DNA of 64,000 nucleotides from Natronohydrobacter thiooxidans (lineage in GTDB: Bacteria; Pseudomonadota; Alphaproteobacteria; Rhodobacterales; Rhodobacteraceae), in assembly GCF_001884735.1 (NCBI RefSeq), contig NZ_MJAP01000003.1, positions 1-64,000 on the forward strand, in the 5' to 3' direction. Below the pieces are notes generated by a model. That model was not told the DNA's origin. It made no database searches and saw only the letters and a program-made list of their open reading frames with translations. Shown one piece after another: positions 8,330-17,204 of this stretch (its first letter is position 1; every line of letters starts with the position of its first letter). A program made the position numbers and the translations under genes.

Positions 8330-10156
8330 ATGCCCCCTCGTCGCCCCAAAACACCCGAAAGCATATTGGATCCGCCCGGCACGGCGCAACTGCCGGCGGT
8401 CACGCCGCCGAGCGCAGAACTGCGGAAGGTGCCGCTGACGCAGCCTCCCGCGCCGAGGCATCGGAATTTCGACCGTGCCGCGCGAGGCGCGATGGCACGG
8501 CTCTGCGGCGGCGTATCCGCCCATGCCTTTCTTGAGGCCTGGGGCGACTGGGCGCAGCATATGGCGCGCTCACCGGGCCGCCAGCTGGAACTGGTCGAAC
8601 ATGCGCAGCAAAACGCGCTGAGACTCACGGCGGGCCTGATCGATCCCGAAGCAAAAACACCCTTCGCACCCAAACCCTATGACCACCGTTTCACCCATCC
8701 TGACTGGCAGAAACACCCCTTTCGGATGTGGCAGCAGGGGTTTCTGGCGGTGCAGGACTGGTGGGATCACGCCACCGAACCCATGCGCGGCTTATGCCGC
8801 GAAGATACCGAGCGCGCGCGCTTTCTGACACGCCAGACTCTCGATCTGGTCTCGCCCTCCAATTTCCCCTGGCTGAACCCCGAAATCATCGCGGCCACGC
8901 GCGAGACGGCAGGCCGTAACCTGACCGAGGGAATGACCAGGTTTTCCCGCGACATGCTCAAGACACTCAGCGGCCATCGCGATCCGCCGCCAGAAGGGTA
9001 TGAAATCGGCAAGGATCTGGCCTGCACTCCGGGGCAGGTGGTGTTTCGCAATGATCTGTTCGAACTGATCCAATATGCCCCGCAAACCGCGCAGGTCCGG
9101 GCGCAGCCCATCCTGATCGTGCCCGCATGGATCATGAAATACTACATTCTCGATCTGTCGCCGCATAACTCTCTGGTGCGCTATCTGGTCGCTCAGGGCT
9201 TGACCGTTTTCATGATTTCATGGTGCAACCCGACTGCCGATCAGGCGGAATTGTCGCTGGAAGATTACCGCAAGCGCGGTGTCATGACGGCGCTGGAAGC
9301 TGTCTGCGCCATCGTGCCCGAGGTACCGGTGCATGCGGTCGGCTATTGTCTGGGCGGCACGGTACTGGCGATCACCGCTGCGACCATGGCGCGCGACGGC
9401 GACCACCGGCTGGGCTCGGTCACGCTGATGGCGGCGCAGGTGGATTTCGTGGAAGCCGGCGAATTGCTGATGTTTCTGGATGAAAGTCAGATCGCCTTTC
9501 TGGAAGATCTGATGTGGGAGCAGGGCTATCTTGACCGCCCGCAGATGGCCCGCGCCTTTGCCGCGATCCGCTCTGAGGATCTGATCTATACCCGTAATAT
9601 CCAGCGCTATTTTTTGGGCCGCGACGATCTGCCCAGCGATATAGGCGTCTGGAACGCCGATACCACACGCATGCCCGCGCGGATGCATTCGGAATATCTG
9701 CGCGCCCTGTTTCTGGAGAACCGGCTGACTGCCGGGCGTTTCGCGGTCGAGGGAAGGGTGATCGCGCTGAAGGATATCGCCGCGCCGCTGTTTGTTATCG
9801 GCACCGAAACCGACCATATCGCGCCATGGCGCTCGGTCTATAAAACGCAGCTTTTCACCGATTCCAATCTGACCTTCGTGCTGACCAAAGGCGGCCATAA
9901 TGGTGGCATCCTCAGCGAGCCGGGCCATAAAGGGCGACATTACCGCCTGTCGCACCGGCCCAAAGGGGCACTCTACATGGGCCCCGATGCGTGGCTCGCG
10001 CAACATCCGCCGAAGCCCGGATCATGGTGGCCGGAATGGGCGGAATGGCTTGCGTCGCGAAGCGGCGATGTGGGGCCTGCGCCGCAGATGGGGGCGCCAG
10101 ACAAGGGCTATCCGCCGCTGATGGCGGCGCCCGGAAGCTATGTCTTCCAGCCCTGA
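8330..10156 (+). CDS. phaC: Poly(3-hydroxyalkanoate) synthase, PhaC-like
   Basis: This 608-residue protein is of class I synthase length. It has the N-terminal PhaC domain (FPWLNPE, ending in the NDLFELIQYAP region) and an alpha/beta-hydrolase core. The lipase-like box is GYCLGG with the catalytic cysteine at residue 340, Asp in DHIAPW at 495 and His in GGHNGG at 523, which is the complete Cys-Asp-His triad of polyester synthases. It would polymerise 3-hydroxyacyl-CoA into storage granules. It follows ftsH by 3 bases with AGGAGCAGGA before the start. No phasin, phaA or phaB is beside it, so it may be an additional copy rather than the main phaC. Confidence 0.9.
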   Translation: MPPRRPKTPESILDPPGTAQLPAVTPPSAELRKVPLTQPPAPRHRNFDRAARGAMARLCGGVSAHAFLEAWGDWAQHMARSPGRQLELVEHAQQNALRLTAGLIDPEAKTPFAPKPYDHRFTHPDWQKHPFRMWQQGFLAVQDWWDHATEPMRGLCREDTERARFLTRQTLDLVSPSNFPWLNPEIIAATRETAGRNLTEGMTRFSRDMLKTLSGHRDPPPEGYEIGKDLACTPGQVVFRNDLFELIQYAPQTAQVRAQPILIVPAWIMKYYILDLSPHNSLVRYLVAQGLTVFMISWCNPTADQAELSLEDYRKRGVMTALEAVCAIVPEVPVHAVGYCLGGTVLAITAATMARDGDHRLGSVTLMAAQVDFVEAGELLMFLDESQIAFLEDLMWEQGYLDRPQMARAFAAIRSEDLIYTRNIQRYFLGRDDLPSDIGVWNADTTRMPARMHSEYLRALFLENRLTAGRFAVEGRVIALKDIAAPLFVIGTETDHIAPWRSVYKTQLFTDSNLTFVLTKGGHNGGILSEPGHKGRHYRLSHRPKGALYMGPDAWLAQHPPKPGSWWPEWAEWLASRSGDVGPAPQMGAPDKGYPPLMAAPGSYVFQP

Positions 10157-10174
10157 CGCTGCCCCCGAGCGTCG

Positions 10175-11245
10175 TCAGGGCCTGGAGATATGCGACACGT
10201 CCAGTCCTGTGACCCCCGCCAGATCCGCCAGACTGTCATGCAGGATTTGCAGCATGTAGCGCGGGTTATGGACATAGCCGCCGGGGTCTTTCGCGGCCAC
10301 CTGATAGTTGTAAGCAGCTTTCAGCAGTCGCGGCGTCCAGCTCTGGTAGCGGTTGTCGCGGGTGATCTGGTCGGGTGACAACTCGCCACTGCCGGAGGGA
10401 TCGGCGAAGAAATAGGGAAAACTGTTGGCATAGGCGATCGGCGTGCCTGCGATCGCTGAAGCATAGGCCCGGATTGCATCCATCAACTGGCTCTTCAGGG
10501 CAACGATCTCACTGTGAATTCCCCCCGAGCGGTCGCCAGTCCCTGCGAAATCGCGGTGTTGGGTGCGGATGTCGCGCAACTCATCCACCCCGCGATGGCA
10601 GGCCAGACAGCCATCGGTCTCGACTGCAGTGCTGTGCGGCTCGTGGCAGGCAACGCAAGTATCCGCCCCCGGCACATGCATGAAGCGCCCGGCATAGCTG
10701 CGGCCCTCATATTGAAAGCCCGGCCGCACTTCCGAGCCCAGCATGGTCGCGGCAGAGGCCGCGTAGTGGATATTCACGAAGGCCAGATCGCCTGATACGT
10801 CATCCTCGGCCTTGCCTGCCACGCGGACTTCGACATGATCGCTGGACTGACGACCCTGATGGCAGACCATGCAAGTAGCCGAAGACCCAAGCCCTGCAAC
10901 TTCCACCCCTGACGGGAAAGTGACGGCATCCAGCGCATGCGCCTCCGCCGTGTGGCAACTGGCGCAGCCGATCACGGTGTTGATAGTGCCGGGGTGGTCC
11001 ACCTGACCGGCAGTATGGCCGCCTACACCCAGAAAATCCAGAAAACCGGTTTCCGAATGGCACATGGCACAGCTTTCGGGAACAGACCCCTGATCGTTCC
11101 AATAGGTGAAAGACAGCGCCTGATAATTCCCGTGCGGCGATTCCAGCCATGCTGCAATCAGCCGCTCCAACCCGTCCAACCCGTCTGCGCGGGCAGGTGC
11201 GGGGATGAAAAGTGCTGCAGCGAGAAGCAAGGCTAGATAATGCAC
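10175..11245 (-). CDS. Periplasmic pentaheme cytochrome c
   Basis: The 356-residue protein begins with a signal peptide (HYLALLLAAALFIPAPARA). It contains five CxxCH heme c sites: CAMCH, CASCH, CMVCH, CVACH and CLACH. The C-terminal third has no heme motif. The start is a GTG at 11245 with AGGAGG five bases upstream. It is likely a periplasmic electron carrier or terminal reductase subunit. It is divergent from the flavocytochrome gene at 11364, with an FNR-type box between them, so the two probably serve one low-oxygen electron route. The electron acceptor cannot be told from sequence. Confidence 0.85.
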   Translation of the reverse strand: MHYLALLLAAALFIPAPARADGLDGLERLIAAWLESPHGNYQALSFTYWNDQGSVPESCAMCHSETGFLDFLGVGGHTAGQVDHPGTINTVIGCASCHTAEAHALDAVTFPSGVEVAGLGSSATCMVCHQGRQSSDHVEVRVAGKAEDDVSGDLAFVNIHYAASAATMLGSEVRPGFQYEGRSYAGRFMHVPGADTCVACHEPHSTAVETDGCLACHRGVDELRDIRTQHRDFAGTGDRSGGIHSEIVALKSQLMDAIRAYASAIAGTPIAYANSFPYFFADPSGSGELSPDQITRDNRYQSWTPRLLKAAYNYQVAAKDPGGYVHNPRYMLQILHDSLADLAGVTGLDVSHISRP

Positions 11246-11305
11246 TCCGTCCTCCTGTTCGAAATGTCACAGCAGCAAGGCTTGCATTGAAATTCCAGAA
11301 ATGCC

Positions 11306-11319
11306 TTGATCTACATCAT
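11306..11319. promoter_or_regulatory. Probable FNR/FnrL binding site
   Basis: TTGATCTACATCAT matches the FNR/FnrL consensus TTGAT-N4-ATCAA at nine of ten fixed positions. It lies between the divergent starts of the cytochrome c (11245) and the flavocytochrome (11364), where it could control both in response to oxygen. Confidence 0.55.
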
Positions 11320-11363
11320 CGAAACAAAGTCCAACCTGAGACGACGCTGGCGAGACCCGGATC

Positions 11364-12809
11364 ATGACAGACATGCCCAGCGCGCTGCGCCCGAGTGGCC
11401 CCGTTCTTGCCGGCCTCTATCTGTTGGCGGCGCTCTTTCCGCTGGTGCTGGCGCGGATGCAATCCGCAGCCCCGATGGACCGATGGGAATACGCTGCGGC
11501 CGCCATGGGCATCGTCGCGCTTTGGGGCATGGCCGTGCAATTTGTGACATCAGGCCGGTTCGGGGCCATTTCGGGTCGGCTCGGCATCGACAAGATCATG
11601 GCCTTTCACAAGCTCGCCGCTCTGTGGGTGTTGCTGGCGCTGGTACTGCATACTTTGATCTATGTTTTGCCAACATGGCTTGATGATCCAGACCTTGGCT
11701 GGATCAGGTTGCGGTTTTACCTGACGGACCCTGCCTATCGCAGCGGTGTCATCAGTCTGGGCGCAGTGACAGTCCTGATCGTGACATCCCTGCTGCTTGA
11801 TCGGCTGCCATGGCCCTATGAGGCATGGCGCGGCACGCATCTGCTGCTTGGAATGATCGCAGCGCTGACGGGCTTGCATCATGCATCGGCAGTGGGCAGG
11901 TTCAGCGCCGACGGAGCATTGGCGTGGTTCTGGGCCTTGGTGGCTCTGGCCATACTGGGCGTGGTGACAGTGCTCTATGGCTGGCGCTGGTGGCTGTTGC
12001 ATCGCAGGCCGTGGCGGCTGAAATCCGTCACCAAACGCGCAGATCGCATGTGGGAACTCGACATCCAGCCAGATCCCGGCACGCCCAGGATACCGTATCA
12101 CGCCGGGCAATTTGTCTGGATGACCGAAGGCGGGCGCCGGTTTCCTCTATTTGACCATCCGTTTTCGATTGCCGACAGTCCAAAACGCGAAGGCCTGAGT
12201 CTGCTGATCAAGGAAGCGGGCGATTTTACCAGCCAGATCGGGAATTTGCCTGAGGGCCGTATCATCGGCATTGACGGGCCTTATGGCGAATTCACGCTGG
12301 AGGCACATGGTACTGATGCTGTCCTTCTGATCGGTGGCGGGGTCGGAATCGCACCGATCCTGGGCATCCTGCGCGATATGGTGGCGCGCGGAGACAAGCG
12401 CCCCGTGCGGCTGGCCTATGCGGTGGGCGCAGCTCACAATTTCGTCTGTCTCGACGAATTGCGTGCAGCCACTGAAACCCTCGATCTGCAGCTCTGGCTC
12501 TTGAGTGAAGACCCATCCGACACCGCCGACATGATCAGGGGAAGGCTGACGCAGGCGCATCTGTCCGAGATGGTGAATGGGCTGCCTCAAGACACGACCA
12601 AGGCTCTGATATGTGGGCCCGGGCCGATGGTGGTCGCTGTCTCGGATATGTTGCTGGACGTCGGCCTGCCGATGCGCAACGTCATCTATGAACGGTTCGA
12701 CTATGCGGGTGGCGCCCGCTCGCGTCAGGATCGTATGCGCACAGCCCGGATGCTCGGCCTTGGCGCCATTTTCCTTGCCATCGTGAGCGGGTTTGCGCTG
12801 ACAATGTAA
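11364..12809 (+). CDS. Ferric-reductase-like membrane flavocytochrome
   Basis: The protein has 481 residues. The N-terminal 210 residues hold about six membrane helices with paired histidines (AFHKLAALW...LHTL and HLLLGM...GLHH) that would bind two b hemes, as in the ferric reductase/NADPH oxidase family. The C-terminal half is a ferredoxin-NADP reductase module: FAD site HPFSIADSP, nucleotide-binding GGGVGIAPILG and CGPGPM near the end. It would move electrons from NAD(P)H through FAD and heme across the inner membrane, plausibly to the divergently encoded pentaheme cytochrome. The final hydrophobic stretch (MLGLGAIFLAIVSGFALTM) is an extra C-terminal membrane segment. Confidence 0.8.
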   Translation: MTDMPSALRPSGPVLAGLYLLAALFPLVLARMQSAAPMDRWEYAAAAMGIVALWGMAVQFVTSGRFGAISGRLGIDKIMAFHKLAALWVLLALVLHTLIYVLPTWLDDPDLGWIRLRFYLTDPAYRSGVISLGAVTVLIVTSLLLDRLPWPYEAWRGTHLLLGMIAALTGLHHASAVGRFSADGALAWFWALVALAILGVVTVLYGWRWWLLHRRPWRLKSVTKRADRMWELDIQPDPGTPRIPYHAGQFVWMTEGGRRFPLFDHPFSIADSPKREGLSLLIKEAGDFTSQIGNLPEGRIIGIDGPYGEFTLEAHGTDAVLLIGGGVGIAPILGILRDMVARGDKRPVRLAYAVGAAHNFVCLDELRAATETLDLQLWLLSEDPSDTADMIRGRLTQAHLSEMVNGLPQDTTKALICGPGPMVVAVSDMLLDVGLPMRNVIYERFDYAGGARSRQDRMRTARMLGLGAIFLAIVSGFALTM

Positions 12810-13157
12810 GCCGGGGAACGTCATCACCAACGCAGTTCCACGCAGCCGAAGTGATGATTTGGTCGCGCGCGCAAGACCCTGTATCAACACTGTCGGCGAT
12901 CATGGGCCTTTCTCCGTGCGCAACTGTGCCAGACCAGTTTCAAAACCGTTCTGGACTTGGCCACCGACAGTATTTGCGGTTTTGTAAGACAGGTTTTCAG
13001 ATACGCCGCGTATCCTATGCCGCATACTCACAATCCGCTTCTCGCCCTCTTGCGGAAGCAGCATTTTGCTTGGCCAGCTCGACCTGTCCGGCCAAGGCTG
13101 TGTGGAAACTCCTGCGCCAAGAGGAATTTCCACACAGCCTAGATCCTTCGGTGCCGT
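12810..13157. other. Intergenic stretch with an IS-end-like palindrome
   Basis: About 350 bases between convergent genes without a supportable gene. At 13096-13139 a perfect 13-base inverted repeat (GGCTGTGTGGAAA and its complement) surrounds an 18-base spacer. The arms look like insertion-sequence terminal repeats. The structure could be a leftover pair of IS ends or a terminator-like hairpin serving the two convergent genes. Confidence 0.5.
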
Positions 13158-14090
13158 TCAGGCTGTGACGACCCTCTGCTTTAGGTTTGATCGCTTTGGT
13201 AGCTCAAAAGGCATTGTGATGATGGCCAGGCAACCGATGACCAGCGCCACGCCGATCCAGCCAAGTGCCGGCAAACGCTCCCCCACGATGATGACGGCCA
13301 GCATTGCGGCGATAACAGGCTCAATCAGCGTGATCGTCGTTGCAATGCTCGCTTTCACACGGGCAAGCCCATACCCGAAGCACAGATAGCCCAGGAACAC
13401 CGGCACTGCGGCCATATAGATCCCGACAGCCGCATTCGACCAGGAGGCGAGGAAGGGTCCACCAGTTGCAACAAGCACCGGCATAAGCAGCAGCCCGCCA
13501 AGGCCGAAGGTCACCCCCATTGCCACGGAAGACCGCACACCCTGAAGCATCATCCTGCGGGCTGTCCACGAATAGAGCGCGTAGGTCAGCCCTCCTACAA
13601 GCCCGAGGGCTATACCGAGAGGCACTGAGTCCCCCCCTACCACCTCGCCGTGAAAGGCATTTTCTGCCACACAGATGAGAACCATGCCGCTCAGGCCGAC
13701 CAATGCCCCGATAGTCCACCGCATGCTCAGACGTGTTCGGTCAAATACATATTCTATGAGCGCCGACAGCAGGGGGGCCGAACCGATGGTAATGACCGTC
13801 CCGACCGTCACCCCTGCCAGCCGCATCGAGCCATAAAAGGCCAGTGGATAGACCGCCACCGCCATTGCTCCAATCACGAGCAGGTGACGATGGTCCCAGA
13901 GCGCGGCACGGGAGTGGCTTATGCCTCGAAGGGCGATCAAGGCTTGAGCGATCCCGCCAATCCCCATGGCTGCTGCGCCGATGGCGGCGGCACTCACGTC
14001 TGGCGCGAAGGTTGCGGCGGTTCCGGTCGTGCCCCAAATGACAGCAGCGAAGAGGATCGCGGCGATGCCCCCAGTATGTCCCAGTGTCAT
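13158..14090 (-). CDS. EamA-family (DMT) transporter
   Basis: The 310-residue protein has ten predicted membrane helices in two EamA repeats of about 140 residues. The first opens with FAAVIWGTTGTAATF and the second with GLVGGLTYALYSW. Such proteins export or import small metabolites, and substrates cannot be read from sequence. It follows the TetR gene by a single base and is probably co-transcribed with it, so it is likely the transporter whose expression that repressor controls. Confidence 0.85.
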   Translation of the reverse strand: MTLGHTGGIAAILFAAVIWGTTGTAATFAPDVSAAAIGAAAMGIGGIAQALIALRGISHSRAALWDHRHLLVIGAMAVAVYPLAFYGSMRLAGVTVGTVITIGSAPLLSALIEYVFDRTRLSMRWTIGALVGLSGMVLICVAENAFHGEVVGGDSVPLGIALGLVGGLTYALYSWTARRMMLQGVRSSVAMGVTFGLGGLLLMPVLVATGGPFLASWSNAAVGIYMAAVPVFLGYLCFGYGLARVKASIATTITLIEPVIAAMLAVIIVGERLPALGWIGVALVIGCLAIITMPFELPKRSNLKQRVVTA

Positions 14091-14091
14091 C

Positions 14092-14676
14092 TCAGAGCGC
14101 TTTCAGCATGTCGGCCACGATGGCCCGCGCCGTGACAATCCGTGCGCTGCTTCCCTCAAGTCCCGCCCGCGCCATGGCACCTTCCAGCAGAAAGGCTATG
14201 TGCGCTGCAAGCGAGGCCACCCGGCCCGCGTCATCTGGGACAAGTTCGGAAAGATGCCGGGCGAGGATGCTTTCCACCTGTTCCTTGTGCCGCCGGACCG
14301 CAACGCGGCCAACATCACCGGCCTCAAGCTCGGCTGCCGCATTCAAAAGCCCGCACCCGCGAAACCCACGTTCATAGGCAAATTCGGCGTGATCCTGATA
14401 GGCGTCGAACACCGCCAGAATGCCCTCCTTTGGATCGGCAGCCGTCGACACACGCGCATCGTAAAGCGCCAGCCATTCCGCATGGCGCGCCTCAAGATAC
14501 TGGTTCACCAGATCCGCCTTTGAGGCGAAGTTGTTATAGAGGCTTTTCTTCGCCACCCCGGCACGTTCCACGATGGCATCGATGCCGGTTCCGCCGATTC
14601 CATGGTTGTAGAACAGGATCATCGCCGCTTGCATCAGGCGGTCATGTGCGCTGCTTTTCGCTACGGTATCTGGCAT
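14092..14676 (-). CDS. TetR-family transcriptional regulator
   Basis: The protein of 194 residues has an N-terminal HTH (DRLMQAAMILFYNHG, IDAIVERAGVAKKSLYNNF) and an alpha-helical ligand domain. The ATG at 14676 lies 10 bases after GGAGGAG; a GTG at 14682 is only four bases after it and less likely. A near-perfect palindrome lies just upstream (14701-14718). The EamA transporter follows by one base, the usual layout of a self-regulated repressor and efflux pump pair. Confidence 0.9.
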   Translation of the reverse strand: MPDTVAKSSAHDRLMQAAMILFYNHGIGGTGIDAIVERAGVAKKSLYNNFASKADLVNQYLEARHAEWLALYDARVSTAADPKEGILAVFDAYQDHAEFAYERGFRGCGLLNAAAELEAGDVGRVAVRRHKEQVESILARHLSELVPDDAGRVASLAAHIAFLLEGAMARAGLEGSSARIVTARAIVADMLKAL

Positions 14677-14700
14677 GGTCACGAATCTCCTCCAGGATAG

Positions 14701-14718
14701 GTAGGTCGGTATACCTAC
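14701..14718. promoter_or_regulatory. Probable TetR operator
   Basis: GTAGGTCGGTATACCTAC is an inverted repeat with arms GTAGGT and ACCTAC, 7-10 bases upstream of the TetR gene's ribosome site. TetR-type regulators commonly bind such sites at their own promoter. Confidence 0.55.
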
Positions 14719-15100
14719 ATTTCTGCGCGCAGCGCAAGCCTAATTTGCTCCTGCACAATATCGGCGTCTCAAATAGGGCATTTGGGTCAAGCTCTTTTCC
14801 TGTTGTTTTCACGCGTGGGATCGATGTCTCTCATCCGGATCACGTTTCTTTTCGCAGTCTGATCTGGCCAGGGCGCGCATCATCATGGCGTTGGCTGCCG
14901 CGTAAACACGGTGCGGACCTGAGGATCACCCGCCTTTGAGATCCGCCCGGGATTGTCCCTCTTGCCCGACGGCTATCGTCTTGGCGTCTGGCCGAAATGG
15001 GCGGACACCTGGCGAGCCGTGACGGATCAGGAGATCATGGAACGGCTCTCACACGCCGAGACCGGGATCGACAGGTATTTTCAGCTTCGTCGTCTTGCAG
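14719..15100. other. Intergenic stretch with a short gene fragment
   Basis: About 380 bases without a complete gene. On the plus strand, positions 14953-15095 encode a plausible but unidentified peptide (LPDGYRLGVWPKWADTW, then ETGIDRYFQ) that runs without a stop into sequence antisense to the neighbouring NADH dehydrogenase gene. It looks like the relic of a lost gene. Confidence 0.35.
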
Positions 15101-16756
15101 TCATCCTTCGTCAAGCCGCACCTGCCGCTCAATCGCATCTTCCAGATCTGAAGCGATCAGGCCGGTTGCTACGCCATGTTCGAAATGGGCCCGGAGCGCC
15201 GGCAGCGCCTTGGTCAGGCGCCCGAAATCCTCGGCCCCGACCACCAGCACCACAGAATCCTCGATCGCGCGGACCGTACCGGTTCGCAGACCTTCTCCGA
15301 GAAGGACGCGCTCGCCGAAATGGCCGCCCGGGCCGATGCGGCGCAGCGTCTCACTGCCATCGGCGTCGCGGAACCGGAGCTCGAAGGCTCCCTCGACGAC
15401 GGCGTAGAACCCGTCGGCGCGGTTACCTTCCTCGAACACCCGGTCGCCGGCGCGGTAGCGGACGTAGCGGGTGCCGGGGCCCTGGCGCATGCCGGTCTGC
15501 ACGGTACTGCGCCCGACCATCGAATCGAGCAGCCACTGGGCGGCGACGCGCATCCTGGTGGCGAAGCCGGGTACGAAGGACAGGTAGTAGCCGCGCCAAA
15601 GCAGCCAGGCCGGCAGGCCCGAGAGCCGAAGCCCATAGACCTCGGCAACGCCGCGACGCGCGCCGAGCGAGGTGAGCGCCCCCTTCGACTTGTAAACGAA
15701 CGGTGCCCCAGGGCGGCCGTCGAGCGCCGCGGCGATGTTTTTCGCCAGCGTCCGCGCCTCGCGGACGGCGAACTGCGCCGTCGGCGGCGCATAGTGACTA
15801 CGCTCGCTCGGCGTCTCGACCAGCGGGATCAGCGCCGCGTCGCCGAGCGCCCAGACGTTGTCGTGCCCCTCGACGCGCAAGGTGCGGTCTGCCCGCAGTC
15901 GGCCGCGCTCGTTCGGCAGCGCGAGCCTGGCGACGAGCGGCGACGGCGCGTTGCCGATGGTGGCGACCAGGGTCCGGGTCCCGATCAGCTCGCCGTCGGT
16001 GGTCTCGATCGCGGTGCCGGTCGCCTCCCGTATGCCGGTCCGGAGCCGGACCTCGATGCCGCGCTTCTCGAACGAGCGGCGGGTGTATTCGCCGAGGGAA
16101 GCCGGCAGCTCGCCAAGCAGTCGGTCGGCGAATTCGACAAGCAGCACGCGGACCTCACTCCGGTCGATGTTCGGGTAGAAGACCAGCGAGCGGTCGATCA
16201 GCTCCTTCATCTCGCCGGCGGTCTCGACACCCGAGAAGCCGCCGCCGATGACGGTGAAGGTCAGCAGTTCCTTCTTGACCTCCGGCAGGGCGGTGATGTC
16301 GGCGTGTTCGAGCTTGTCGATGACGGCATTGCGCAGGGTCAGCGCGTCGCTCAGCGTTTTCATGGTCAGGGCATGGGCAGCGAGGCCGGGAATGCGCGAA
16401 AGGTCGACCGTCTGGCCGAGCGCGAGCACGAGGTGGTCGTAGCTGACCTCGGTGTAGCGCCGCTGCAGCCCCTGGAAGATGGTGACGATCCTGCGCTCAA
16501 GATCGATGGCGTAGATCTGCGCTTGGCGCACCCGTACCCCCGGCAGGAGGCGCCGTAGCGGCGCCACCGCGTCGCGCACCGAGATGCTGCCCGCCGCCAC
16601 CTCGGGCAGGAGCGGCTGGAAGGTGAAATAGTTCACCTCGTTGATCAGCTCAATCTCGGCGACGCGCCCGACACGCCGCTGCAATTCGCGCGCCGCGAAC
16701 ATGCCGGCGAAACCGCCGCCGAGCACGAGAATGCGTTTCCTGCTGCCAGTTCCCAT
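15101..16756 (-). CDS. ndh: Type II NADH dehydrogenase with C-terminal cNMP-binding domain
   Basis: The protein has 551 residues from the ATG at 16756, which follows GGGGGA. The first 410 residues are a two-dinucleotide-fold NDH-2: FAD site VLGGGFAGMFAARELQRR, NADH site VIGGGFSGVETAGEM and the ALGDAA motif. The last 115 residues form a cyclic-nucleotide-binding-like domain (FEEGNRADGFYAVVEG, GGHFGERVLLGEG). NDH-2 oxidises NADH and reduces quinone without pumping protons. The added domain suggests allosteric control by a nucleotide. Codon use and the surrounding debris suggest acquisition. Confidence 0.85.
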   Translation of the reverse strand: MGTGSRKRILVLGGGFAGMFAARELQRRVGRVAEIELINEVNYFTFQPLLPEVAAGSISVRDAVAPLRRLLPGVRVRQAQIYAIDLERRIVTIFQGLQRRYTEVSYDHLVLALGQTVDLSRIPGLAAHALTMKTLSDALTLRNAVIDKLEHADITALPEVKKELLTFTVIGGGFSGVETAGEMKELIDRSLVFYPNIDRSEVRVLLVEFADRLLGELPASLGEYTRRSFEKRGIEVRLRTGIREATGTAIETTDGELIGTRTLVATIGNAPSPLVARLALPNERGRLRADRTLRVEGHDNVWALGDAALIPLVETPSERSHYAPPTAQFAVREARTLAKNIAAALDGRPGAPFVYKSKGALTSLGARRGVAEVYGLRLSGLPAWLLWRGYYLSFVPGFATRMRVAAQWLLDSMVGRSTVQTGMRQGPGTRYVRYRAGDRVFEEGNRADGFYAVVEGAFELRFRDADGSETLRRIGPGGHFGERVLLGEGLRTGTVRAIEDSVVLVVGAEDFGRLTKALPALRAHFEHGVATGLIASDLEDAIERQVRLDEG

Positions 16757-16806
16757 GGTTCCCCCATCGGTTGTCGAAGCGTTGCGGTAAAGGGGCGTCC
16801 GGCGGG

Positions 16807-17008
16807 TCAATAGCCGCACTCCCTGTCGACGAGGTCGGCCACCGCCACCCCGGCCCGATCCGCGCGAATGCCGACGATCACATGGGCGGCGCCGACGATG
16901 TTGAGATTGATCAGTGTTCCGTGGCAGCCAAAGGTCATGTATTTCGGGCGGAAGGTCATGGCGTCAGTTTCCGTCGCCCGGAATGGCGGCGAGGCGGTGG
17001 GTCGTCAT
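16807..17008 (-). pseudogene. Gene debris: dehydrogenase and haloacid-dehalogenase N-termini
   Basis: Two tiny frames on the minus strand look like the beginnings of larger genes. At 16964-17008, MTTHRLAAIPGDGN ends in a stop exactly where tartrate/isopropylmalate dehydrogenases continue (AAIPGDGIG). At 16807-16959 a 50-residue frame starts MTFRPKYMTFGCHGTLIN, close to the N-terminus of type II haloacid dehalogenases, but the usual catalytic DCYGT Asp is replaced by Gly and the protein then loses similarity and stops. I read this as a deletion scar between accessory genes. Confidence 0.4.
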
Positions 17009-17204
17009 GTGGCGTCTCCCTCGATGCTGAGCGGCACGGCCTTGGATCTGCGTGCGATTGCCACACTCTGGCGGCATTGGCTCCGCAGATGTCGCCGTTC
17101 ATGCCGGTGTTTCCGCAGGGGATTGCGCGGTCATGCGGCGCTTTGGCACGATTTGTCGCCGCATCTGTTGATTGCCACTGAGATTTGGCCCGCCGGGTCA
17201 GGTT

